Shown here one piece after another: positions 21,630 to 33,700 of a DNA stretch of 64,000 bases. Made by a program: the position numbers and the translations under genes. Under the pieces are notes generated by a model. The model had not been told where the DNA came from and made no database searches. It saw only the letters and a list, made by a program, of their open reading frames with translations. The first letter of the stretch is position 1; each line of letters begins with the position of its first letter. Source of the stretch: Pomphorhynchus laevis (taxonomy: Eukaryota; Acanthocephala; Palaeacanthocephala; Echinorhynchida; Pomphorhynchidae); assembly GCA_012934845.2 (NCBI GenBank), contig WNNJ02001495.1, positions 124,001 to 188,000 on the forward strand, written 5' to 3'.

Positions 21630-22314
21630 TGTTGAAGTTTGTCGTCACACATAGGATGACTGGGCATAAGTAGCGACTTTGGATATTGCAAAAATAATCC
21701 GGTTCTATATCTTCGATTGATGAAGATATATAGAATGCTGCCTGGTGTTTATGCCTCTTCATGAGAAAACATAGTGATTTCCTTTTGAGTACACCATTGG
21801 GTGTCCCGGGGCAGGTGTAACAACAAATTATATATATATAGGATTACTAGGGTTTTTAGTCAAACCGGAAACACAAATATAATAGTTTTATTCAATCTTT
21901 CGACCAACTAGTGGTCGTCACAGATATGATGACTGGAATACGTACCGACTTTGAATATTGCGAGAATAATTCGGTGCTATATCATGGTCAAATGAAGATA
22001 TAGAATGCTGTCTGGTGTTTGTCTCCTCATGAGGAAAACAGTGTTTATTTTTCGAGTACACCATTTGGTGTCACAGTGCAGGTGTAACAACAAATTATAT
22101 TTTATATATTTGCACACTTTAAAGTGTGCCTGTTAAACATCGTTTCTATTAAAAAGAATTGAGTGCCTGATGCATGGTTAAACTGCAATACGCACTGCCA
22201 TGCACAGAACCTATGCTAGATTCCCTCTGATGATTCAGATTAAAGGTAGTTCTGTTTTCGAGCTTTAAATACAGTTTAAGCGTGTGTTAAGGTGCTATGG
22301 ATGATTATTGAAAT

Positions 22315-22357
22315 CACGGTACTGATGAGCTCCGTAAGTGTGAAACGCGTATACCGT
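22315..22357 (+). ncRNA. Small hammerhead ribozyme (array 2, copy 4)
   Basis: Plus strand: ACGGUA / CUGAUGA / GCUC-CGUAA-GUGU / GAA / ACGCGU / A / UACCGU. Stem I is perfect and stem III palindromic; stem II is weakened (closing G-U, one U-U). Confidence 0.75.
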
Positions 22358-22419
22358 TGTTGAAGTTTGTCATTACACATAGGATGACTGAGCATACGTA
22401 GCGACTTTCAAAAATTCAA

Positions 22420-22890
22420 GAACAATATCATGGCTTAATCACGTACTCAGAAGTAACGAATATTTTTAATATACGACAAACATGTAGTTTTTCTAATGCG
22501 TGTATGATTACGAAATTCGTGATATTGAACTAGTATATAATCGCTCAAAGTTACAGTTGTAGTGTCAATATTAAAGACTAATGGATATGTGTATCCAACA
22601 TCACAATACAATTAATTTCTCATGTTTTGTGTCATCGACTTGATTGATGCGTGTTTAAGTTTTTTGTAAGCATTAGATATCTGATGCATGTTTTTTATCT
22701 GTAGTAATGAGACATCACATTTAGCAATAAACCTTTTTTACATTCTTTATCCCGGTCACGTTATAATTTGTTCAACATTTATATTATTATACATTCAACA
22801 ACATACGAGCATTAGCTCAAATAGCTGGCTCACAATAAGTTCGTAAATAAGTTAATTAGTTATTAAAATAAGGAAATGTAACACGAAACA
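22420..22890. other. Non-coding spacer
   Basis: AT-rich; nothing recognised between the repeat array and the LINE that follows. Confidence 0.4.
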
Positions 22891-25700
22891 TTGCTTGATC
22901 CATTCGCAGTATTCTTTTAAAAGTACTAAGTGAACGCATCCAACGGTGTCTGCATCAAGGTTGTTCCAATGCTCGACAATTCTTCTATCAAATTGCATCG
23001 CGCCCAATTTCTTTACCCTGTTTCTTCAAATAGTTAAAGAATAACCGCGAAGAACATTTGAACCACGTAATTGAACCCTACTCCGAAGAGGGTGATGAGG
23101 ACGTTGGAATAAATGCCAAACAAGGCACATATCCATGTACCGACGGGTCTATGTGACGGTCTCAAGTCCTAGTGATCTCAATATGTCTTCATAAGGCAGC
23201 GACGACAACGTTGGTGCTAGCTTTGTTCCCTGCGAAGTACCCTCTCTGATTTCTTATATTCATGCACAGTACATGGGTATACAACCGGAGCTGCATATAA
23301 AAGTCTACTCAATACATGTGCTAAAATCAGAGGCCCAAGAGCAGTCGGATTAAGGCGAACAAACGCGCGTCGAATCATACCTATCATTTTATTGTAGTTG
23401 GTACAAGCTTGATCAGTGTGCTTTTTGGTTTATAAATTAGAGGTAACCCATACTCCTAAATCTTTGTAACTATCGACACTTTCCACAACACAGCCCCTAT
23501 ATTTGTAACAAACAAATGTTAGTTCCTTGCGAGCATTACTAATAATACGCATGTGTTTGCATTTCGAAATATTTATCACATTTCGAAATATTGTATGTCT
23601 GTATCGGTATAGTGTGCCTTATTCGCTGTCCAATCAAGATGAGCATCAAGCAAATTTGAAACAGTTGAATATTCCTCCCGAAATTCGTGCTGATTAGGGA
23701 CTAAAATGTTTCCTACACGAAAAAGCTCAACCATGTAGCGATGCACAAACCTCTCCAACACTCTTCAGCAAATGCAGGTAATGCTCATCGGCCTATAATT
23801 CTCGACAAAAGGGCGATCTCACTTCTTGAAGTAGGGAAGAACAATTGACTGCTTCCACACATTAGGAAGAGATCTTTCTAAGATTGACTTGCGAAAAATT
23901 GCACGGAGAGGAACGCAAATTGAGCCTGCTAATCTACGCAGATATACAGAAGGTAGTAAGTCACAACCTCTTGAATTATTTGCTTTTAGACGGCGTAATT
24001 CGTAATAGACTTTAGCTGGCGTAATCAAATTGTCTAGGTCCAACTCAAGACACGTGTCAGAGTAAGTGTTCAGCACACTATATTCCATACAAAAAGTTTC
24101 ATGTTCATTTGCGGGCTCTACTAAAGTGCAATAGTGTGCCCCAAACTTCAGCTAGGTCATTCGCGAAATGTCATAGAAGTAGTGACAAATCGAAAAATCA
24201 ACAGCTCTACTTGATAGGTACTGAAAAAGGACCTTTAAATCGTATTTACACTGGTTAGCTAATGCATTCTCAAATGCACACCGCTTATTCCTCTTCAATG
24301 AATTGAATAAATTTCTTGCATATTTAAAAACATCATAACTACACTCCCCAACTTTGTAGCGATTGAAGATCAAATTACGAGTCCACAATGTTGAACGTAA
24401 CTCAGAATCGAACCAGGGAGAATCTTTTCGACGTGTCCTGCTTCTAAGTGGAGAGAATAAAATAAGCAGCGACTCTAAGGTTCTCTGAAAGTAATTCCAA
24501 GCGCCGTGTACTCCAACAACAGCGGGATCTGGCCAGGAAGCTGTTGAAAGTATTGACTGAATTGCATCTGTGTTGGTTTTGAAAGCATTAACCACTTGAT
24601 TTTCACGCGGACCTCGAGTTTCTTCTTGAAACCTTAATCTAACGATCACTACGTAATGATCAGACATACCGATCGAGGCATCATAACGGATAGCGTTAAT
24701 AATCTCACTGTTCGAAGATAAACATACATCTAATAGAGATCTACTGTCACTAGCAAAACGAGTGCAATTTTGGACACGCTGAGTTAAACCACAATAGATG
24801 ATACACTCCAGAAGGTCATAGGAAGCATGGTCACAAGTAGGAAAAGCCGTATACGAATTTCAATCAACCGAAGGCATATTCAAGTCACCAAGTATTAAAA
24901 CATTGGAGGTACCTTTAGAATAAAGTTCTACTTCCCCAATCAGTTTATCAGTAACGGCCAAGGGTGAACGATATACTACCCCCAGAACAAGCGGAGCGGT
25001 ATGCATGAATTTTACCCGACACCACAAACTTTCGACTTTATCAGAAAAAGAAGTGCTAAGAATAGTTACTTTCACATCGTTGCTTACATAAAGAATAACA
25101 CCTCCACCTCTTCCACTTTTACGATCACTGCGGAAAACCAGATAACCAGGGATGGAGACTTCATTATCAACAATATCACCATATAGCCATGATTCTGTGA
25201 TAGCAAGTAATTTAGGACGAATTAACTGAACTCTATATCTCAGTTCATCTATCTTCGATATAAGACTGCAAACATTACAATGAAGTATTTCACAATGCCC
25301 CAACATACCTCTGGGAGTATTCCTATCACCCCTTACACATCCTAATAACCCGGACGCTAAACCATTTAGACTCTGATAGGCATAGTAGACGAGCCCGTTT
25401 CGATTACAGAATGCACGCGAGGCGACATGACTAGTGGGCTCCAACTCAGCCGGGTGCGTCGCTTCACAATCTGAAAATTTTTCACATAGAGATTTGTTTC
25501 TCCTTTAGCAACACGAGATGCTAGTTCCTCTTTAACCTTCGATAATTTTTTTCGTTCTGATACATCAAGATCTTTCAGCAGTCGAATATTAGACCCTTTG
25601 AGACGGACCGAGTTTCGCAACATTAAGGCAGCATGAAGTTGGTTATGGAAGACAGCTTTATGATATGCATATCGTTTGATAAAGTTACCTACATTTGTCA
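22890..25700 (-). mobile_element. LINE D: CR1/Jockey-like element with its RT core deleted
   Basis: Minus strand in order. ORF1 tail at 25623-25400 ('KEELASRVAKGETNLYVKNF'). Endonuclease at 25330-24660 ('LHCNVCSLISKIDELRYRVQ', 'LLAITESWLYGDIV', 'FRSDRKSGRGGGVILYVSND', 'LGVVYRSPLAV', 'VLILGDLNMPSVD', 'MSDHYVVIVRL'). A linker at 24660-24150. The RT start at 24088-23580 ('LRRLKANNSRGCDLLPSVYL', 'NVWKQSIVLPYFKK', 'NQHEFREEYSTVSNLLDAHL'). Then the sequence jumps at about 23575 straight to the post-palm part ('ISKCKHMRI', 'YKDLGVWVTSNL', 'AHVLSRLLYAAPVVYP'). The QG and YADD blocks are absent, so it is dead. Confidence 0.8.
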
Positions 25701-27590
25701 GCTCTATTTTTGTCAGCTTATAAATCCGGGATACATTAAGGTTTGAATTTCTTTCTATATAAAAACTAATATCAAAGACATTAGAATTTATCCAATAATT
25801 TATTCAAAAATATCAGTTTTTCTGTATAAATCTCCATAGACTTAAATATGTGATCTGTATGTGTCATTTTGATGTTTATTCATAATCCTTATTGCACATA
25901 TTGCCAAATATTATAGTAACGCACTTGTAGTACATAACGGTAGCCTCGACATAGCGCCTACGAACGTCTACCAATGCTGGCCCTTCAGTATAGTGGTTCT
26001 TTAATTATTAAAATTGGCTTTTCATAGTTATTTTAAATTTTTTTGTTTATAATTAGACCTATATTTGCACCTGTTATGTTTTAATTAAAATGTATTAAAT
26101 GGCACTATAAGTTTTTTAACCTCGTATATATGTTAAAAATAAATATCAATGGGATTATCCAAAATCCTGGCATTCAAAACTTGATATTACTTTTAGCTCT
26201 CTAAATTATACGACAATTTCTACTGTTCATCTTGAATAAATACGTGTTGTTTCACAACCTACAAGTTGCAACGAGTTCGTGGAAAACATTAAATTCAATA
26301 TAATCAACCTTTATACTACAATAATACCGTTCATATTTTCAACTGTAATTCAATGATGAATAACTGTTATTGTATTAGTCAGATGGCATTTTAGGGAATA
26401 TTTCTAGTCGAGTGTATCTTCTAGTGATGAGTATAAACGTCAGTTGTTCGGATTGCTTATTTCTACTTTATATTAAAAGTCTGTAAAATAAATTTATCTT
26501 GGAGCGTTTGCTTTGATTGCTATAGGTATTAATAATCATATCTTATTTATAATAGAAAACAAAACGTTCAATTTGTTTATCTTAAAATTAAATAAAACTT
26601 ATTTCGTTTAAAACGAAATTAAATATGTGTTTAGTAATATTGATTCAAATGCCACTTTAAAGATAATACATTATTATTAGGTATTTGGCCTCGCTACTAT
26701 GTTGGATAGAGAAGAGAAGGTCGAAACCATGACACAGTAGTTTTTTAAAACCTTCTATTTTCATATTAAGACGGTATACTATCATTTTTATTAATCGCTA
26801 AATGCAATTTCGCAGCTGTTGAACTTATGAGTTCCATGAATAATAGGTCACCCTTCTGTATTGCGTTATGCCTTTGATAAACCTTTAAAATCCACAATTT
26901 TTGATAATATGACATATAATTCTCGTTGATATTTAATCTCTGCAGTACAACAATTAGAAAACGGAAATTAGTATTTGAAATTCAAAAGTTGCTCACATAT
27001 GAAATAATATTTTAAATTTCAATTTTATTTATTTTAACTTGATATAATTTATATAAAATCTTAAAACAATTATTTATAATTATTTATTATTTAATTATTA
27101 AATTTTGATTTATTGATTTATCATTATTTATTTTTATTTATTTATTTTTAATTTTTTAATTATATTAGAGATGTAGACTCAGTTAGCTGAATTGATTTTA
27201 ATACGTTCATAAATTACTTAATTGTAATAAATCAAAGAAAACTTGAAATATTAATTTGCTAGAAATATTGAAACTATACGAAATTATAAATGTAGCAAAT
27301 AATCACAGAGAATTATAAGAAATCTGTATAAATCTAATATTTTTTTTAACTTTTTCGATAATAATACTTTTAGTTTTCAAGTTATCACTTGACCGACTTA
27401 ATTTTCATTGAAATCGGTTTAATGCCATCAATTTTTAGGATCGTACCTTTATGATGTTTAATCATTCAGAACTGATTTGTCCTACGAATGGGGCATGCAA
27501 GCCCAATCCTCACCCCCCACTACATTTTGTTGAAAATTATTGGGCAATAGTTATGGACTCATGTAAGCCTTTAATTTTTTGATTTACTCT
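25701..27590. other. Non-coding AT-rich region with an AT repeat copy
   Basis: No gene seen. About 27000-27210 is a copy of the AT-rich dispersed repeat ending in GTAGACTCAGTTAGCTGA. Around 26675-26740 a segment (TATTTGGCCTCG...GTCGAAACCATGACA) resembles the sequence just after the Penelope-like element at 45.98-46.04 kb. Confidence 0.5.
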
Positions 27591-27593
27591 GAA

Positions 27594-27779
27594 ATGTGTG
27601 CGAAAGGGCAATGCAATAATCGAAATGCAATTCAATTTAACTCTAAATCGATTTTTCACCAATCTATTGCTGACATTGTGAAGCATGACAACGGTGAATT
27701 AACCGGCTTTTTACTATTTCTTTCAAGTCATTGCTCAAGGACGCAATTTAATCATTATGTCAAAGAAATTCAGTCCATA
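27594..27779 (+). CDS. AKAP10: AKAP10-like exon: start of first RGS domain
   Basis: The first ATG in the frame is at 27594. The exon reads 'KSIFHQSIADIVKHDNGELT' then 'GFLLFLSSHCSRTQFNHYV' and ends at a strong donor GTAAGT (27780). It aligns with the region of AKAP10 that opens the first RGS domain (helix, then a 'xxFxxF' segment). Similarity is modest. The phase (0) does not match the next recognised exon, so a small exon between is missing or a different donor is used. Confidence 0.5.
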
Positions 27780-30700
27780 GTAAGTAATTTTATACTCTAT
27801 TTTATAAATTTAGCATTGAATGAAGGTTGCGAATTATCTAAGACCCGGGCTAGATGATAATGAAGGCAATGTGGACAAGTAAGCTGACTAGATTTTTTTA
27901 CTTTACTCTTTCAATAATTATAAGTTCTACTGCAGACGATTTCGTTTGCAATAATGCTTTAATCAATGAACTTGGAAAAAGGTAAAATAATGTACGATAA
28001 TATACCTTCAATATTCAATTTTTATAAGATATCATTCATCGTACGACACAAGTTCATATCATTATCGCTTTCAGAGACAGATTTTACAGGAGCACGCTTA
28101 TATATTAAAAGATTTTTTGTATCATGAACACTCCCTACGCCATCTTACAGAGGTCAGTTCACTACAGTCTAAATATAAAATTATTTTGTTATAAAAATTA
28201 TTCTTAATCTATAATATTTATTGGCATAAAATTACGCTATTCCCTTTCGTTTAATTTCGATTATTTATGTAAAGGGCGATAATTGCGCAGCATTTCTTCT
28301 TTGTAAGTTCGACATAACGGCAAAACGGCCGTCCACGGTTTTTATTTAATTTGCCTTTTAATAATCAGCAAATATCAAGTTGATAAAACTCTACAGAGAA
28401 TGTCATTAAATGTGTTAAATTACACATATCTTATAATTATGGAACTTTATAATTTATAAAAAATTATAAAATTATAATTTTAAAATTTTAAATTTCAAAA
28501 TTTATATAAAATTATGATTATTTTCATATAAATATTTTATATATTTTATAACATATTGTATAAATATAAAAATATTTATACTATTTTCAAACTATAACTA
28601 TATATAATATATATAGTATATATAATATAACATATAATATGTTATACATAATATATGTATATGTAATTTACATATATGCATTTGTAATTTATACAAATGT
28701 TAGTTAGGGTTATATCAAACTATAATGATTTTCTGGCAGACAATTCACTAGAAACTTGTGTGGAAATTCCTGAAAATGCGAATAATTTATTTTGAAAATA
28801 AAAATAAATGTTGTAGATATACATTTCTGTATATCTGTAAATGGAAATGGGCGTATGGGGTTTGAGGAAAAGGATAATCCATTTTTAATATAAAATGATA
28901 TAGAGCAAATCATTACAACATGACGCTACTAATCAGCTGCTGAGCCAGACTTGCATTTCACGTTTCGACCCTTATTACTTGGCTACACCGTACACTGGTG
29001 CTGATCGTCTTTGAACTCTGGACGTCTGTATCCCGATTCAACGTTATATTCTTTAGACTGGCTGCTCCAGTGATGTAGATATACATTTATGTATATTACT
29101 TTTGGTAGGGAATCGTATTTTAACGATCTATTAGAAACCTACCATATGTTGTGATCCGTTAGCCAGATCACCGTTTTTTATGCTGCCATATATATTGAGT
29201 GTTTTTAATTTAACTTGATTACATCTATGAGCTGAAATTCTACTGATTGTGGCACGACATCATCCTTACAGATATTAGTCCTATTCTTGATACAGCAGGG
29301 CGCTACTAATCAGCATGGGTGGATTTCATCAACTACTGACCCAGACCTACAGTTAACGTTGGGACCCTTATTATCTGCCTACACCGTACACTGGTGCTGA
29401 TCATCTTTGAACTCTGGACGTATGTATCGCGATTCTACGCTACATCTACTTTGCTGACTGCTCCAGTAATGTAGATATACATTTCTGCATATTACATTGG
29501 GTAGGGGATCGTATTCTAACCATCTATTAGAAACCTACCCTATGTTTGTGATCCGCTAGCCGGATCACTGTTTTACATGCTGCCACATGCAATGAATGTT
29601 TTTAATTTAACTTGATTACATATATGAGCTGAAATATTTCTGGTTGTATTTTTCTTCTGTTGTTTTTTCTGGTTATATATTTAAATACAATATAAATTTT
29701 ATATCATAATTTATTTAATATAATGCAATAATGATTAATAGAATGCACAATTAACACAAACATTTTTTGTTCACACGATCATAACTAGCCATCATTACAA
29801 AATTTACAAAGCATACCTAGTGTATCATGCACATATCCCACATTGCATATTCTCAAATACTGCAATATATCATTGCTGCATACTTAAAATGTACAAATCT
29901 AAAGAATAATGGATTAAAACATTTTTAAATTGCAATGAATGCAAACTGGAAATTTGATTGAAAGTGAGGTCATTTTCTTTTCGCAGTTAGCTCATAATTA
30001 GCAATGACAAAATTAGCTCAATTTCTTGAACTTATTTTGACCATTATCTTGGTATTCTACGCTTTTACCACTATTCCTATTGTAATTATTGGGTTGTTGC
30101 TTTAAAGCTAAAGCTTCGACTTTCTAAATATATTATTAATAATAATTTATAATACCAACACAAATTTTTAATATTTTACCTTTTAGTTTTTCGAAAATGA
30201 GCATATTGCCAGTATGCTCTCTTTTTGGCTTGCAGCAGATAACTTTAGACGCTGTGTCATGGATTGTACTTATGAAGATAAGGCTGATATAAAGATGGAC
30301 GCGCTAGCCATTTATAAAAAGTACATTAACCTTAATGATTTTTGTATTTTTAATTTTTAAAAGGTATGTAGGTTTGGGGTCGCCCTACTACCTAGGTTTT
30401 GACGAAGCAATGCGATCAAGTATCGAGTGTAGCATTTCCCCGAGTACGCCTGACGAAACTTTAAAATCAGATGTTTTTGATCAAGCTATGCTAATTGCTT
30501 ATCGAACGTTGGAGCAGGTACGAAGTTGATTTACTAAAATTTTGTAAGTATTTGGAATAAATTTTAATTATATTATATTGCTTGAAACCAATAATATATT
30601 TACTACATAAAAGGAAATGTTATAATTCGATATTTCAATTACTTCTATTATCATCAAGAATTTAATTTAATTTAATTCAAAACTAAAACAGACATAGCTT

Positions 30701-33700
30701 GATTTATAACCAAGCTATATATTTGCTTAGTTCGATATTTTAGTAGCTTTCTATGTTAGGGAATGAACCGAATATACAAATTTTCTACATTTAATATGGG
30801 AAAACAAGTTTAGTACAATACTCACAATGTTTCTCTATTATAATGAATCAAATTCGATTTAATTGGAACCTATACAGATCTATTACGAAAGTGTTTCAAT
30901 AATTTTGTCAGTTTCGTAATCATTAGCAACAAAATTGGTTTTATTTGAAATATATCACCTAAAGAGATACATTGATTGCGTAAAAGGAATAAATTTGTCC
31001 GATACTTAAATAGATCCTGTTATTATAATCAAAAAATTTAAATCAGTTTAATTAACAGTTTAGAAAAAATGTAACATTATTGATACAAAGAAAATATGAG
31101 CTTTTATGGTTTAAGTAGCTACCGGTCTTCACTAAATATATATTTTAAATAATATAAAGACCTACTATATTCAAATATGGATATCAAAACATGCTTGTAA
31201 TTGATTTAATATAAAATATAATTATTTATTAACTATATATTTTTAAATGATCGGCAAACATTTACAAACACCATTTATTAGGAAAACAATGTTGTGAAAT
31301 TTAACCTGCCTATCAAGAATTTCCACAAGAATAAATGACTATTTAAATATTTTATTTATTCTATTCTTAAATCTCTAAATTAATCAAATCTTTATTCAAT
31401 TTAATCTTTAAATTAATTGGATTTTTTAATCTTATTATTAAATAAGATTAAAAAATAATCTTATTATTAATAAGATAATAATAAGATTAATATTATAAGA
31501 TTTATTAATATTGTTTAAGATAATATTAATATTATCTTAAATCTTATTATTATTTAACACTGAATTTTACTGAAAATTATATTTTAATATTTAATATATA
31601 TCTATATATTAAATAATATATATATTAAATAAATTAATATATGTTGATTATTAATTAATGTATATTATATATTTGTTTGTATATGGTAGATAACTATCTT
31701 TAACATGATGAATATCGTTATTCATCAGTAGCGATTTTTATCTGCTATCGTAATTCAAAATACGTAGCCTGTTTAGCGATCCGATAATTTTGAATTTAAT
31801 GCATAAGATAAACCATACATTGGATTAAGCGTTAACTTTCAAAAATAATTACTATAATTGTATTACTTTAAATCGAATTATTTATATAACGTTACATCGT
31901 CAATTTTTTTACATATAATAGTTTGCAATACTCAATAAAAATAAAAAGAAATTTCATTTTTTTTTTCAAATAGAAAAATAAAAACTGAACGATATATTAA
32001 TAATACATTAATCAAATAATAAGTAAAACATTTAAAAAAATTTTAGATTTTCCTTTTAAAATTTCGAAAATCGATCATGTACACCGCCCTTCTTGGTGAG
32101 CTAACATTGCTAGCAGATCGACCAGGTATTTTTATATTTGTAAACGATTTTGCTATTTTAATTGCATATATATCCCAGTTGAACAAAGAACAAAAAGTTC
32201 GCTCTCTGTTGGAGTACTTGATTCTTTGGGGAGATATATACGCACAGTAGATAATAACCCAAACTTAAAACAACGTGATATCAACCAGGTAGATATTTTC
32301 ATTGTATTTCGATAATTTGCAATACCATTTTTATTCACATTTTGATATTATTTGTGAAGCATATTTTTGATTGGCTTCAGTAACCTTTTTTGTCACTTAA
32401 ATTCTGAAAGCAGCACCAGCGTGATTGATTGACCCGCCAGCAGTGATTACAGTGCTTACAGTTTTACTGTAATCAATTTCACTTGAGAAAAACATTACAT
32501 ATTTGCCTGGTTTATCAAAGTTTTTCTGTCTTAATTGCTCCACAAAATATATACGGAAGAATCTTGATATATAAAATGCTCAATATTTCATGTTATGATG
32601 TTTAAAAAAATATTTTTACGTGCAAATGCGTGCCGGCGCACGCATGCATGATAAATAAAAACAAAAATCCAAGTCATGTGTCGGAAAGGTGGGTACGGAG
32701 GCTGCATTTGAATGTGATAAAGTAGAGAGCGCGATGAACGTCGAGAGGGAACTGATTCCAGGGCAGTATGGCGGCAACGAGGAAATATAGGATACAGTAG
32801 TTGTTGGAGTCATTGGTAACGTGGATTAAGAGGGAATGACGGAACTCAGCTATAGAGAGATGGGCGAGTGTCGTATAAGAACGGAAGATTGATAAACGAT
32901 GGGGAGCCGATAGCGATGAGACGAAAATTGACGAGAAGAAGGCATAGTTGTATGTAGATGTGGATGGTGGGCCAAGCGAGTTGGGCAAGATGTGTTGATG
33001 TGTGGTCGAAGCAACGAAGAAGTAGGAGCTCTCGGACGGCGGAGTTGATGATCCGTTTTGGGGTGTAGGATGATGGATTTTGGAGAATTGGCCAAAAGGC
33101 TGAGGCATTAATCGATTTTAGGGAAGAGAAGCGATAAAAGAAGAGACATACAAAAACGGAAGGCGATAAGGGGGCGGATACGGCGAATGTCACCGAGAAT
33201 TAAGTTATACGTGTGGGCCTTGTTACGGGTGAAAGGTTTAAGGGAAAGGTGATCATCAAAATGGAAGCCTAAGAAAGTAAGATTACGAACTATGGGGATG
33301 ATTGATGAGGAAAAATATACAGCGAGATGAGATATGTTATGTTGACGAGGGAGGATCCACATTATTTTGAACTTGTCAGTGTTTAGAACGTGATGAAGAT
33401 GGATGATTCGTTTGTAAATTGAAGAAAGACAGACGATGGCAGAAATGCCGATATCCATTATGCGATGAGCGGGTGCGTGAGAATATATGAGGATGTCACC
33501 GGCGTATTGCATGACGTTAAAGGAGTAAGATTTAATAAACGGAGAGAAATCGTCAATCAGAAGAGAGAAAAAGCAGAAGGCCTAGGACTGAACCTTGTGG
33601 GAACCCGCAGAACATAGGGATGCGATGGGAGATGATGAATTTGAACAGACACGAAAATAACGGTCGGATAGATATGAGGCAAACCATGCTACGGAGGAGG

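Larger units (their letters stand above)
20100..22420. repeat. Array 2: 464-bp hammerhead-bearing repeats arranged as a large inverted repeat
   Basis: Left half: units in direct orientation with landmarks at 20147, 20611 and 21075 (GGTGTACTCG-AAATAAA), an exact 464-bp period; the third unit breaks off near 21226. Right half: the same units inverted. Arms of about 590 bp (roughly 20705-21305 and 21825-22415) mirror each other closely around a centre near 21568. The ~520-bp spacer itself contains opposed partial units. Four ribozyme copies sit at equivalent positions. No protein frame is conserved across units. Confidence 0.8.
28153..30186 (+). other. AKAP10-like intron with a tandem duplication
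   Basis: Very AT-rich, holding the repeat at 28.92-29.64 kb. About 18 residues expected at the start of the second RGS domain are not found. A candidate mini-exon near 28275-28302, bounded by AG and GTAAGT, does not keep the frame and is not claimed. Confidence 0.5.

Noticed and set aside
28275-28302. Mini-exon for the missing start of the second RGS domain
   Set aside because: AG and GTAAGT bounds are present but the length breaks the reading frame into the next exon.
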